Positions 8,089-16,656 of a stretch of DNA of 29,136 bases are shown piece after piece (within the stretch, counting starts at the first letter, position 1; the number at the start of each line of letters is the position of its first letter). Both the position numbers and the translations under genes were made by a program. Under the pieces are notes generated by a model. It worked only from the letters and a program-made list of their open reading frames with translations. It was not told the DNA's origin and did not search any database. Origin of the DNA: Acetobacteraceae bacterium (GTDB taxonomy: Bacteria > Pseudomonadota > Alphaproteobacteria > Acetobacterales > Acetobacteraceae); the NCBI GenBank assembly GCA_030039695.1, contig JASHVB010000203.1:1-29136 (forward strand). Reading direction: 5' to 3'.

Positions 8089-9294
8089 TTACCGTCGCCG
8101 TTCCGCCTCTAGCGTCGCCCGACCGATCATGCCCAACGCCAGATCATCCTGCGGCGGCTGGAACAAGCCGCCGCGCGCATCGCGAAAATAGCGCTCCAGC
8201 GGCAGGTCGCGAGTCATACTGAACCCGCCCGCGACGCGCAGCGCGGTTTCCGTCACGCGACACGCGGCGTTGGTACAGAGATACTTCGCCGCCGCGATCG
8301 ATGTGGCGAGTTCCGCCGGCGATGCGCTGTGTTCGACCCAGGCACGCGCGGTATCGTGCAGTACGGTGCGCGCGGCGCGCAGACTCAGGTCTATCTCACC
8401 GATCCACTGCTGAATATGCGACTGCCCGGCGATCGAAGCGCCGAGCGCGACCGGCACACGATTGTTCGCATAGTGACACGCCGCGTCGCATGCGGCCTGG
8501 CCCACGCCGAGGTACACTGCCGCAAGCGGCAGGTTCCACCCGGACGTACCGGGGCGCTTGCGCTCGCCGCCGATGATCACGCGTTCGACGACGCGCGCAT
8601 CGGGCACGAATACGTTATCGTAGTTGACCGCGTAGTTGCCGCAGCTCCGGAGCCCGAGAGCGCCGTTCCAGGTGTCCTCGATTGTCAGGCCGGGAGAACT
8701 GCCGTCAACTATCGCGCTGACCAGCTCACCATGGGGGGCGGTGTCGCTTGCCGGCAGCATCACGGCGGTGGCGAGGAAGCGCAGAACAGGAGCGCCCGTT
8801 ACAAAGATCTTGCGGCCGCTGATGCGCCAGCCGCCGTCGGCGCGAGTGCCGGACATGGAAGGCAAGCCTCCACGGGAAATGCTGCCAAGTCCGGCTTCTG
8901 TCACGCAGTTGTTGATCGCGCCGCCGTCACGGGCCAGCGTCGTGCAGATGTCAGCCAGCACGTCACGCGGCCACGCCTGAGAGTCCATGACGCGCCCCAG
9001 CAGGGACAGGTTCATGCCCGTGACCAGCGCAGTGGAGGCATCGCCGCGGGCAAGGATTTCCTGCGCGAGTACCATGTCGAACACGTCGGCGCCCCGCCCA
9101 CCGAATTCGCACGGCAACGCGAGGCGCAGATAGCCGCTCGCGTGCAAATCCTGGTAATTCTCCAGGGGAAACCGTGATTGCGCGTCGTTTTCCGCGGCTC
9201 GTTCCTGCAATTCCGCGGCGAGTTTTCCGGCGAGTTGCATGATCTGTTGTTGCCGCGCTGTGGGATTGCGCAGCCCCGGCATGTGTGGGGTCAT
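8089..9294 (-). CDS. Acyl-CoA dehydrogenase-like flavoprotein
   Basis: A 401-residue protein of the acyl-CoA dehydrogenase fold. The N-terminal helical domain (LPCEFGGRGAD near residue 80) is followed by the flavin-binding beta domain (NNCVTEAGLGS..., then GRKIFVTGAP) and a C-terminal helical domain (ALRVAGGFSMTRDLPLERYF). The end of the chain reads ERYFRDARGGLFQPPQDD rather than the Y-E-G-T stretch that carries the catalytic glutamate in many true dehydrogenases. This is closer to DszC/SfnB-like flavin oxygenases, so a monooxygenase or desaturase role is possible. The start ATG overlaps the stop of the upstream AhpD-like gene (ATGA). It is the last intact gene of a three-gene operon next to a peptide-type importer. 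Confidence 0.85.
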   Translation of the reverse strand: MTPHMPGLRNPTARQQQIMQLAGKLAAELQERAAENDAQSRFPLENYQDLHASGYLRLALPCEFGGRGADVFDMVLAQEILARGDASTALVTGMNLSLLGRVMDSQAWPRDVLADICTTLARDGGAINNCVTEAGLGSISRGGLPSMSGTRADGGWRISGRKIFVTGAPVLRFLATAVMLPASDTAPHGELVSAIVDGSSPGLTIEDTWNGALGLRSCGNYAVNYDNVFVPDARVVERVIIGGERKRPGTSGWNLPLAAVYLGVGQAACDAACHYANNRVPVALGASIAGQSHIQQWIGEIDLSLRAARTVLHDTARAWVEHSASPAELATSIAAAKYLCTNAACRVTETALRVAGGFSMTRDLPLERYFRDARGGLFQPPQDDLALGMIGRATLEAERRR

Positions 9295-9857
9295 GCCGTC
9301 TCCACCGGCTCACCAAGCGTCTGCATCAGCCGGTTGGCGTTGGCAAACATCGCTACAGCGTTGGTCAGATCGTGGATCTCCAAGTCGTCCATGCCCACGT
9401 CGCGCAGCGGCCTCAGATCGGCGACAGTCATTGTGGCCGGCACGCGCGTAAGTTTCGTAGTGTAGTCGACAATCGCGCGTTGTCGCGGCGGCAGCGTTGT
9501 ATCCAAACCCTGCTCGTAGAGCGCGCGGATGATCTCCGGCTGCTTGGTCAACTCGACGAAGCGGCGGGCGTGCACCGACGAACAATAGACGCAACCGTTG
9601 ATGATGGAGACGACGACGGCGGCGAGCTCACGGTCGGCGCGCTTCAGTCCGCGCGACACGTACATCACCGAATGGAACAGCGGAGACCGCTCCGCGAGAG
9701 ACGCCACATCATGCGCGAGGGTACGAAAATACGCAGAAGTGGCCTGCGGGCTTGCGTCGAGCGCCGCGCGCTGCTGCCGCGTCGCGGTGGCAGCATCGAC
9801 CGGCGGCATCCACGCCTCCCAGTCCACGGCTTCCAGCGTGAAATGCCTTGCCTTCAT
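9291..9857 (-). CDS. AhpD-like alkylhydroperoxidase (CMD family)
   Basis: A 188-residue carboxymuconolactone-decarboxylase-type protein. The AhpD redox motif is present: E77 in the helix before GCVYCSSVHARRF, with C89, C92 and H96 forming C-x-x-C-x-x-x-H. Such proteins reduce peroxides through the cysteine pair. The opening (FTLEAVDWEAWMPPV) and length recall the Avi_7169 group of peroxidase-related proteins (family name from memory), which travels with an Avi_7170-type partner, and exactly such a gene lies upstream. Both ends overlap neighbours by ATGA, so all three genes are translationally coupled. It may detoxify peroxide formed by the neighbouring flavoenzyme. Confidence 0.88.
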   Translation of the reverse strand: MKARHFTLEAVDWEAWMPPVDAATATRQQRAALDASPQATSAYFRTLAHDVASLAERSPLFHSVMYVSRGLKRADRELAAVVVSIINGCVYCSSVHARRFVELTKQPEIIRALYEQGLDTTLPPRQRAIVDYTTKLTRVPATMTVADLRPLRDVGMDDLEIHDLTNAVAMFANANRLMQTLGEPVETA

Positions 9858-10321
9858 GGCGCCAGCTCCCGCGCCAGCAACCCAAGGCCAACCGCCGCAC
9901 GCGCCTGATAGCTGACAAACGCGACGATCTGCGTCAGCGCAACAATGTCCCGCGGACTGAGGCCGACGCGGTGCAGTGCTGCGATATTGGACTGTGTGGC
10001 GCCGCGCGGATTTCTCGTGACCAGGGTTACGTGATCCTGGATCGTTTCCAGTCGCGCGCTCGGCGTTGGGCTGCCGCGCTGTGTCGCCAGATCACGGTAA
10101 TGCGCAGCCAACGCGGCATGACCCGACAACTCCGCTGTGCGCAGTGCAATCGTTGCGCGCTCGAACTCAGACAACCCACCAGGATCTGGCGGATACAGCA
10201 GCACGTCGTAGCTGCCCTGCGTGTGCCGAACGATGTCAGGCCGCAACGCGCGCAACCTAGCGAGCGACGAATCCGTTTCGACACCAATGATCGCTTCCAG
10301 TAAATCGGACGACTGGCTCAT
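9854..10321 (-). CDS. CMD-domain protein, probably Avi_7170-like
   Basis: A 155-residue alpha-helical protein with the general CMD pattern (LSEFERATIALRTAELSGHAAL... then GLSPRDIVALTQIVAFVSYQ) but no cysteine pair, so it cannot do AhpD-type thiol chemistry. It heads the three-gene minus-strand operon; its TGA overlaps the ATG of the AhpD-like gene. Pairing of a Cys-less CMD protein with a Cys-containing one beside an ABC importer fits the Avi_7170/Avi_7169 pair as I remember it. The pair may form a mixed assembly. Substrate unknown. Confidence 0.8.
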   Translation of the reverse strand: MSQSSDLLEAIIGVETDSSLARLRALRPDIVRHTQGSYDVLLYPPDPGGLSEFERATIALRTAELSGHAALAAHYRDLATQRGSPTPSARLETIQDHVTLVTRNPRGATQSNIAALHRVGLSPRDIVALTQIVAFVSYQARAAVGLGLLARELAP

Positions 10322-10418
10322 GATATGCCCCGTGGGTCGCTTCCGCAGAGCATCGCGGGGTGGCTGCCACGGTCAAGCCCATGTACCATCCCTCACGCCC
10401 ACTGGGACTTTCCCGCCG
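10322..10418. promoter_or_regulatory. Divergent promoter region
   Basis: These 97 bp separate the starts of the minus-strand CMD operon and the plus-strand monooxygenase-like gene, so both promoters must lie here or reach into the genes. I see no confident -35/-10 pair and no strong palindrome. Divergent arrangement suggests shared control. Confidence 0.45.
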
Positions 10419-11858
10419 ATGCAGCCTGTCAACGCCGCCCTTCAGGCCCTTTCGCGCCGCGTGCATGAAGAGCTGTCCTTGTTCGAGTACCCGACCAAGG
10501 ACTGGGTCACACCAGTGCGCAATCCGGGCGGTGGCAGCGTCGCCAACGTCGTCATCGTCGGTGCTGGGCAGACCGGTCTTGGCATCGCTTTCGGCCTGCA
10601 GCGCGAGCGCATCGGCGACGTGGTCGTGCTGGATGCCAATCCGCCCGGGCTGGAAGGCCCATGGATGACCCATGCGCGGATGCTCACGCTGCGGACGCTG
10701 AAATCCCTGACGGGACCCGACCTGGGGCTGCCCAGCCTGACATTCCGGGCCTGGCACGAAGCGCAGTACGGCAAGCAGTCCTGGCAAGATCTGGTGCGCA
10801 TCCCGAAGGACGAATGGATGCGCTATCTCGTGTGGTTCCGTGACACGCTGCGCATCCCGGTGCGCAACGGCGTGATGCTGGAACGCGTCGAACCACAAGG
10901 CGAGCGCCTGGCGCTGCATGTGCGCGGTGACGGCAAGGTGGAGACCATCCTGACGCGCAAGCTGGTGCTGGCAACCGGCATCGAGGGCGGCGGCCAACGC
11001 CGGATTCCAACGTTCGTGCGTGACAAGCTGCCCCGCGCAACCTGGGCACACACGTCGGACGGGATCGATTTTGCCGCGCTGACCGGCCGGCGCGTTGCGG
11101 TGATGGGCGGCGGCTCCTCGGCCTTCGACAACGCAGCAACGGCACTGGAAAGCGGCGCCGTGCAGGTGGACCTCTTCATCCGCCGGCCGGAACTGCCGGT
11201 GGTGAACTCCTACCGCGCGTTGGAATCGTCGGGATTCTGGCGCAATTTCGGAGACATGCCGGATGCGGACCGTTGGCGGTTCATGTGCCACCTGCTGTCG
11301 CTCTCAATGCCGCCGCCACAGGACACAGTGGAACGCACGAAGCGGCATGACAATGTGGCGTTGCATTTTTCTTCACCAATCACCGATGCGGTCACGCGAT
11401 CGGACGGGATTGCGCTGCTGACGCCGAAAGGATGGTACGCGGCGGACTTCCTGATCCTCGGCACCGGCTTTGGCGTCGATTTGCGGCTGCGGCCAGAACT
11501 CGCCGGTTTGGCCGATCATGTCGCGCTGTGGGGCGACCGCTATACGCCGCCGTCTCGAGAGCAGGATCCCGTGGCCGCGCAGTATCCTTATGTCGGGCCG
11601 CATTTCGAGCTGCTCGAGAAGCACCCGGGCAGTCTGCCCGCGCTGCGCAACGTCCATCTGTTCAATGCCGGCTCGTTGGTCAGCATGGGACCGGTTGCCG
11701 GCGGGCTGAACGGTATGCCGTTCGGAATTCCGCGGTTGATCGCCGGACTGTCGCACGATTTGTTCCGCGCGGAAATTGCTTCGCTGTACTATGAATTTAT
11801 TCATTTCAACGACCCAGACGCGTGGGAGGCGGTCAGGGCGCGCGGCGCCGCGGACTAG
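10419..11858 (+). CDS. FAD/NAD(P)H-dependent monooxygenase-like protein
   Basis: A 479-residue flavoprotein of the FMO/ornithine-hydroxylase/Baeyer-Villiger type fold. A first dinucleotide site GAGQTGLG (48-55) binds FAD, and a second, MGGGSSAFDNA (229-239), would bind NADPH. Between them is the L-x-x-A-T-G-type motif (LVLATGIEGGG, 182-192). The start is the ATG at 10419; the open frame extends upstream to 10221, but that part overlaps the divergent CMD gene and lacks family features. It is transcribed away from the CMD/AhpD/acyl-CoA-dehydrogenase operon and probably belongs to the same oxidative pathway. Substrate not predictable. Confidence 0.85.
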   Translation: MQPVNAALQALSRRVHEELSLFEYPTKDWVTPVRNPGGGSVANVVIVGAGQTGLGIAFGLQRERIGDVVVLDANPPGLEGPWMTHARMLTLRTLKSLTGPDLGLPSLTFRAWHEAQYGKQSWQDLVRIPKDEWMRYLVWFRDTLRIPVRNGVMLERVEPQGERLALHVRGDGKVETILTRKLVLATGIEGGGQRRIPTFVRDKLPRATWAHTSDGIDFAALTGRRVAVMGGGSSAFDNAATALESGAVQVDLFIRRPELPVVNSYRALESSGFWRNFGDMPDADRWRFMCHLLSLSMPPPQDTVERTKRHDNVALHFSSPITDAVTRSDGIALLTPKGWYAADFLILGTGFGVDLRLRPELAGLADHVALWGDRYTPPSREQDPVAAQYPYVGPHFELLEKHPGSLPALRNVHLFNAGSLVSMGPVAGGLNGMPFGIPRLIAGLSHDLFRAEIASLYYEFIHFNDPDAWEAVRARGAAD

Positions 11859-12251
11859 GCGCGTCCGGCCGCAGCGCCGAAGGCGCCGGAGCTACCGTCA
11901 GCACAATGTCGAGACACAGATCCCGGCAGATCACCAACACGGCCGCCAGTTCGCTGGTTGGTTCGACAAACGCCGCGCGGTGCAGCGCTGCATCAGGCCC
12001 GAGGGCGCCTGTCAAAGTGCGGCATAGCCAGCGTGACGCACGACAGGGGCAGTACCGCACGCACTAGGAAACGCGCTACCGGTTCGAAATGCGGGCAAAA
12101 CCGGCACATTTTGAGGGTGAACAGGTTGATCGTCACAGCGATTTTCTGCCAGTGCGCCCAGTCGAACACATCACTGCTCAGATGGCGCAAAGCTGCTACG
12201 CCGGGGCCTGGTGCGGAACGCACGGATACGTCCTGAAAGAGCGGAGACGCC
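11859..12251. other. Converging intergenic region with eroded minus-strand frames
   Basis: A small GC-rich hairpin (GCGCC-GAA-GGCGC, 11874-11886) follows the monooxygenase stop but has no T-run, so it is only a weak terminator candidate. Minus-strand frames at 11993-12223 (containing MCRFCPHFEPVARF) and 11833-12060 (containing ELAAVLVICRDLCLDIVL) have coding-like codon use and could be pieces of one shifted reading frame. I recognise neither. Possibly a decayed gene downstream of the cytochrome operon. Confidence 0.35.
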
Positions 12252-13043
12252 TCATCGGCGGTTCGCGAAGTAATGCGTCGCGCTATCGATTTCCTGCTGC
12301 GTCATTTCGCGCGCAACATTGCGCATCTGCTGGTCGATATCGTTGTGCCGGGCGCCGGAAGCGAAGCCCTCGAGCTGTGCACGCAGGTAAACCGCCGGTT
12401 GCCCCTCCAGCCACGACGCGCCGGCCTTCGCACTGAGCTCACCGTGACACGCGCCGCAAGGCGCGATACCACGCATTGGCGCTCCATCGGCGATGATACG
12501 CGGTGTCTCGCCGGACGAAGGTAGATCGACACGCTCGCGCGGCAGGTAGGCGTAATAAACCGCGAGATCGCGCATATCCGCGTCGCTCAAGTCGGCCACC
12601 AGCGGCTGCATGATGGCACTGGTGCGGGCGCCTGTCTTGAAGTCGACCAATTCTTTGTAGATAGCCGTCGCATATTGCCCGGCGAGGTTCGGTGTATCGG
12701 CCCGGCTTAAGCCACGCGCGCCGTGACACATGCTGCAACGCAATGCCAGCGTTGCGCCCCGCCCGATCGAATCGGCGCTTGCATGGCGCAACATGCCCGG
12801 CACGATTTCGACACGCGTCGTTGCATAGGCCGGCTCGACGACCTGCTCGTGGATCGGGGGCACCCGGATCACCCCGGCAGCGCTACAAATCTCATACCAA
12901 ACGCCGAGCACGCCACCGCCAGCTTGCGCCAAGGGCAGCCATATGAAGCCGACTGCAATGCTGATAATGGCAATCCCCGCGGTAAGCGCGACGCTGTAAG
13001 TGAACCACTTGTTGCGGAGGGAGACGATCCGTTCGGGGTTCAT
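12252..13043 (-). CDS. Dihaem cytochrome c, membrane-anchored
   Basis: A 263-residue protein with one N-terminal membrane helix (about residues 15-37) and two c-type haem motifs, CSMCH (103-107) and CGACH (196-200), each starting a cytochrome c domain of c4/c553 type. Likely axial methionines are available (for example M145 in TSAIMQPL and M235/M240-type positions near the end). Domains would face the periplasm. The ATG overlaps the subunit I stop (ATGA), making it the last gene of the operon, and it probably delivers electrons to the CuA site. A longer open frame upstream lies inside subunit I and was not used. Confidence 0.9.
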   Translation of the reverse strand: MNPERIVSLRNKWFTYSVALTAGIAIISIAVGFIWLPLAQAGGGVLGVWYEICSAAGVIRVPPIHEQVVEPAYATTRVEIVPGMLRHASADSIGRGATLALRCSMCHGARGLSRADTPNLAGQYATAIYKELVDFKTGARTSAIMQPLVADLSDADMRDLAVYYAYLPRERVDLPSSGETPRIIADGAPMRGIAPCGACHGELSAKAGASWLEGQPAVYLRAQLEGFASGARHNDIDQQMRNVAREMTQQEIDSATHYFANRR

Positions 13044-14665
13044 CGGCTCGCTCCGACCATCACCGCGGGCACCGCAGTGCCCGGCGTTGCCAGAAGGTTG
13101 GCGATCGGAAATCCGTAATTCACGATGGTTAGCGCCACCATCAGGCCGAGCCACAGCCCGAAACCGTTCAGCGCGGCGGGCAAGTGGCGCGGCGGGTGCG
13201 CGGCGACGCTGAATCGATAGGTGCCCGGCTCGACGCGCGATGCCATTTGCCCGCGCACGAGCACCACAAAAAAAAGAATGGCCGACACCACCACCATTGC
13301 GCCGCCGAAGACCGACACCGTCACCCATGGCGCCTGCGCCGCGAGCGCTGGGTTGCTGTAGTCGTAGAATGCCATGCGACGCGGCATGCCCAGGATGCCG
13401 ACATAGTGCCAGGGAAATGTCAGCACCGTCATGCCAATGAACCAGAGCCAGAGTTGCGCCCGCATCAGGCGGAGACTGTCCAGCGCGCGGCCGGTCAAAT
13501 GCGGCCAGACATCATAGGCAATGATGAAATACATGATGACGATGGCACCGGCGAATATCAGGTGGAAATGTCCCGTGATCCATTGCGTGTTATGAACCGT
13601 TGTGTTCAGTTGATAGCTCATGTTGATCAGGCCGCCGGCGCCGCCGAAGCCCAGCATGATGAATGCCAACGCCGTGCCGAGCATAACCGGATTGCGCCAC
13701 GGCAGGGCTGTGAGCCATCCCACCAGGCCTTTGCCCCCGCGCAACCGTCCGGCAATCTCAACCGATGCGCAAATCGTGAACACCGTCAGGAGCGTGGGCA
13801 CAGCGACGACCGCCGTGAACGACGAATGCAGGAATTTAAAGCCGGCCCCCACCTCGGGGTCCTCGAACGTGTGATGGGCACCGATCGGCATGGCGACGAC
13901 CAGGAACAAAATGAAGGAAATACGGCCCATCTGGTCGCTGAACAGCCGGCCGCCGATCGCGCGCGGCACGATAGTGTAGAAGGCGATATAGGCGGGCATT
14001 AGCCAGAAATAGACGATAGCGTGGAGCGTCCAGGAGAACAGCACGCGCGCCAGGCCCGCATCGATTGTGCTGCGCAGTCCGAGTGCGACCGGGATGATCA
14101 GGAACAGGAGCTCAAGAGCGGCCCCGACCGAAGTCCAGGCCCAGAGATAGGCGCCCGCGACCGTCGCGAACATCGGGAACGGCACGGGAGCGCCGGGGTT
14201 CTGCCGCTTCCAAGCGTAGAGGTTCGCCGACATGAGCGCGACCCAGACCCACGATCCGATCACTGCCAGGACGATGCCGATGTAATAGAACGGGCTGCCG
14301 GTCAGCGGCGGATAGAAGGTGTACAGCACCGTGCTCAGACCCAGCGCGACCGGCACGATCGCCGTCACCGTTCCGACGGCCACAAGCGCCAAGCCAGCCC
14401 ACGCCCAGTGACGTCCGATCAGGGGACGATCCAGCGAGGCCTCGGTCACCATGTAGCCATATCCCATGGCAATCAGTGTGGGGAACACATAGGCCATGGT
14501 GGTGCCATGGGCAGTTACCGAGCGATAGTACAGCTCGGGGTCGCCGATCCAGGCATGCAGCGGGCTGCGGACGAACATCTGCCACTCGCCCAGCAGCAGT
14601 GCCGCACCAAAGCTAGCAAACGCGAACCAGAAATGCGCAAGGACCAGCCGCCGGCTATTTAACAC
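13040..14665 (-). CDS. Haem-copper oxidase subunit I, B-type (ba3-like)
   Basis: A 541-residue polytopic subunit that reduces O2 to water. Ligands are all present: H53 (AHGTTMAY) and H368 for the low-spin haem, H366 for the oxygen-binding haem (THE motif TGHFH), and H215, H264, H265 for CuB. Y219 in HAIVYFWLMPAY sits where the His-Tyr crosslink forms. That HAIVYFW motif and the reduced set of acidic residues mark the B-type rather than the A-type family. It begins at GTG 14665, preceded at 7 nt by AAGGAGG, overlapping subunit II by 11 bp. B-type enzymes often work at low oxygen. No subunit III or assembly gene is in the window. Confidence 0.94.
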   Translation of the reverse strand: MLNSRRLVLAHFWFAFASFGAALLLGEWQMFVRSPLHAWIGDPELYYRSVTAHGTTMAYVFPTLIAMGYGYMVTEASLDRPLIGRHWAWAGLALVAVGTVTAIVPVALGLSTVLYTFYPPLTGSPFYYIGIVLAVIGSWVWVALMSANLYAWKRQNPGAPVPFPMFATVAGAYLWAWTSVGAALELLFLIIPVALGLRSTIDAGLARVLFSWTLHAIVYFWLMPAYIAFYTIVPRAIGGRLFSDQMGRISFILFLVVAMPIGAHHTFEDPEVGAGFKFLHSSFTAVVAVPTLLTVFTICASVEIAGRLRGGKGLVGWLTALPWRNPVMLGTALAFIMLGFGGAGGLINMSYQLNTTVHNTQWITGHFHLIFAGAIVIMYFIIAYDVWPHLTGRALDSLRLMRAQLWLWFIGMTVLTFPWHYVGILGMPRRMAFYDYSNPALAAQAPWVTVSVFGGAMVVVSAILFFVVLVRGQMASRVEPGTYRFSVAAHPPRHLPAALNGFGLWLGLMVALTIVNYGFPIANLLATPGTAVPAVMVGASR

Positions 14666-15227
14666 AGCTCAGCCTCCTTGCTGTGGCCGCCATCCGCATG
14701 AAGGTGGCCTTGTCGATCACCTTGACTCCGGCCCACATCCCTTCGTGTCCCAGGCCGCAGAATTCGTGGCAGGGCATGTGGCGGTCGCCAGGCGATTGGA
14801 ACCGTGCCGGAAGGCTGGAAACGTAGCCCGGCACCAACATCAGGTTGATGGTTGTCCCCTCGATCATGAACCCGTGGACCACGTCGGCGCTGGTGGCGCG
14901 GAAGGTGATCGGCGTGTCGGTCGGCACCAGCAGGCATTGCGGTGTGAACGAGTATTGCTGGCCGACCAGACGGACGGTGACGGACCCGTCCGGCTCGACT
15001 GCGCTGCCCAGGTTGCTTTCGATGAACTCGCCTCGCAGATGCAGCGTGCTCGGATCGACAGTCTGCAGCTGGGCTTGCGGCAAGGTGGCGTGCTGCAGCG
15101 CGGCGAAGACCACCATCGCGGTCAGCAGTACCATGAGGGCGGCCGCGACCGCGGCCCAGCGCCGTTCGACGCGTTCGCTTTGCGCGGCGCCGTCGTCCGG
15201 TGTCGCCGGCGATACGTGCTCGCTCAT
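14655..15227 (-). CDS. Cytochrome c oxidase subunit II with CuA site
   Basis: A 190-residue subunit with a single N-terminal membrane helix (about residues 24-44), as in ba3-type enzymes, then a cupredoxin domain facing the periplasm. All CuA ligands can be read: H118 (VVHGF), C153, E155 (backbone), C157, H161 and M164 in CHEFCGLGHEGM. It accepts electrons from cytochrome c and passes them to subunit I. Its ATG overlaps the stop of the small upstream subunit (ATGA), and subunit I starts within its 3' end. Confidence 0.94.
   Translation of the reverse strand: MSEHVSPATPDDGAAQSERVERRWAAVAAALMVLLTAMVVFAALQHATLPQAQLQTVDPSTLHLRGEFIESNLGSAVEPDGSVTVRLVGQQYSFTPQCLLVPTDTPITFRATSADVVHGFMIEGTTINLMLVPGYVSSLPARFQSPGDRHMPCHEFCGLGHEGMWAGVKVIDKATFMRMAATARRLSCVK
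14673..14679 (-). promoter_or_regulatory. Strong ribosome binding site for oxidase subunit I
   Basis: AAGGAGG on the minus strand lies 7 nt before GTG 14665 and inside the subunit II coding region. It decides the non-ATG start of subunit I. Confidence 0.75.
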
Positions 15228-15403
15228 GGCGCGCCCGCACGCGGCAAGAATACCAGAAAGTAGAACGCGTACCAGATCGCGATGACGATCGCGGTCGCCA
15301 GCCCTGCGACCAGCACCGCACCAATCGCACCGGATTTTAGAATCGCATGAACCTCAGCGTCCTGTGACGTGGCGTCTTCCGGGATAGGATCAGAATTCAG
15401 CAT
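15224..15403 (-). CDS. Small single-helix oxidase subunit (subunit IIa-like)
   Basis: A 59-residue protein with an acidic N-terminus and one membrane helix (about residues 28-50, VLVAGLATAIVIAIWYAFYFLV). Position directly before subunit II, with an ATGA overlap, and size match the small helix-only subunits of ba3-type oxidases. The start is ATG 15403, 7 bp after the stop of the trihaem cytochrome gene; an upstream in-frame start would overlap that gene. Function is by context only. Confidence 0.7.
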   Translation of the reverse strand: MLNSDPIPEDATSQDAEVHAILKSGAIGAVLVAGLATAIVIAIWYAFYFLVFLPRAGAP

Positions 15404-15410
15404 GGTGGGA

Positions 15411-16643
15411 TCAGTCCAATGGTGCGGTGCGCAGCGCATTCGCCTGGAGCGACGATACTGCGGCGCCACGATTGCCCCACGCGGCGCGAATATAGGTCAC
15501 CACGGCAGCAACTTCGTCATCGGAAAGAGTCTGGGCAAACGGCGGCATGCCATAGGGCCGTGGGTTGCCTTGCGTGCCAGGCGGGTAGCCGCCGTTCAGC
15601 ACCATGCGGATAGGATTCACCGCCGACTCCATTTGAATCGATGGATTGCCGGCGAGCGGCGGATATTGCGGCGGCATGCCGCGCCCGTCCGACTGATGAC
15701 AGCTTGCGCAGTGTGCCTCGTAGACCGTCTGGCCAAAATGCAGCAGCAGACTGCTTTCGGGCGCCGGGATCTCGGTAACCTCCGCGTTCGGTGGCGGGCC
15801 CTGGCCCAGGCTTTTCAGATAAACCGCCATTGCGCGCACGTCGGCATCGTTCAGGTATTGCAGGCTGTCGTGCGTCACCTCCGCCATCGGCCCGTAGACC
15901 GCGCCACGCGGGGATATCCCAGTCCGCAGCAGGTCGACGATATCGTCAAGGCTCCAGTCCCCAAGCCCGGCTTCCTTGTTGGAGGTAAGAGATGGTGCGT
16001 ACCAGTTCTGCATTGGGATCAGCCCGCCCTGGAACGCCTGTGATGCCGTATTGCCACCCAGGGCGTTGATCGGCGTGTGGCACATCCCGCAATGGCCGAG
16101 GCCCTCCACGAGGTAGGCACCGCGGTTCCATTCGGCTGATTTGGCGGGGTTCGGCTGATACTCACCTTCGTTGAAGAACAAGGTGCGCCAGCCCAGAATC
16201 AGCGACCGGTTGTTGTACGGAAAGCGCAAGTCGTTCGGCGTGTTCGGTTGATGCACGGGGGGTACCGACTGCAGATAGGCGAAGATCGCGTCGGAATCCG
16301 CGCGCGTGACATACGTGTAGGAACCGAACGGCATTGCCGGATACATCAGACCACCATCCGGAAAGCGGCCTTTATGCAATGCAGCGTAAAACTGATCACC
16401 GTTCCAGGTTCCGATACCGGTCTCACGATCGGGCGTGATGTTCGACGAGTATAATGTGCCGAACGGCGTCGGCATTGCCAGACCACCGGCGAACAACGCT
16501 CCTCCGGGATTGGTGTGGCAGGCGATGCAATCTCCGGCACGGGCGAGGTATTCGCCTCTGGCAATCGTCGACTGGTCATCAGCGCGCGCCGTGGCAAAGC
16601 CGGCAACAAGCAAAAGCAGTGATACTGTCTGGCGGAGTTGCAC
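15411..16643 (-). CDS. Trihaem cytochrome c, AdhB/gluconate-dehydrogenase type
   Basis: A 410-residue exported cytochrome with a signal peptide (residues 1-21, ending ATARA) and three haem motifs: CIACH (39-43), CGMCH (185-189) and CASCH (312-316). Domain order and phrases such as GEYLARAGDCIACHT and GLGHCGMCHTP match the cytochrome c subunits of membrane alcohol, gluconate and sorbitol dehydrogenases. No dehydrogenase gene is nearby. Here it sits inside an oxidase operon, so it may relay electrons from an unlinked dehydrogenase or from quinol to the oxidase. The start is GTG 16643, with GGAGG 5 nt upstream and a 13-nt gap to the previous gene. Confidence 0.9.
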   Translation of the reverse strand: MQLRQTVSLLLLVAGFATARADDQSTIARGEYLARAGDCIACHTNPGGALFAGGLAMPTPFGTLYSSNITPDRETGIGTWNGDQFYAALHKGRFPDGGLMYPAMPFGSYTYVTRADSDAIFAYLQSVPPVHQPNTPNDLRFPYNNRSLILGWRTLFFNEGEYQPNPAKSAEWNRGAYLVEGLGHCGMCHTPINALGGNTASQAFQGGLIPMQNWYAPSLTSNKEAGLGDWSLDDIVDLLRTGISPRGAVYGPMAEVTHDSLQYLNDADVRAMAVYLKSLGQGPPPNAEVTEIPAPESSLLLHFGQTVYEAHCASCHQSDGRGMPPQYPPLAGNPSIQMESAVNPIRMVLNGGYPPGTQGNPRPYGMPPFAQTLSDDEVAAVVTYIRAAWGNRGAAVSSLQANALRTAPLD

Positions 16644-16656
16644 AGCGTCCTCCCCG

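Noticed and set aside
10257..11291. Minus-strand frame opposite the monooxygenase-like gene, and plus-strand frames opposite the CMD operon (8329-9177, 9285-9908)
   Set aside because: The real strand is set by GxGxxG, CxxC and acyl-CoA-dehydrogenase motifs; the opposite frames have none.
13184..14002. Plus-strand open frames opposite oxidase subunit I (also 14021-14662)
   Set aside because: They lie wholly opposite a gene with all catalytic ligands, and the composition (Arg/His/Gln-rich) is that of antisense translation.
15411..16643. Trihaem cytochrome as part of an alcohol or gluconate dehydrogenase operon
   Set aside because: No quinoprotein or flavoprotein dehydrogenase subunit is adjacent; the gene is embedded in an oxidase operon.
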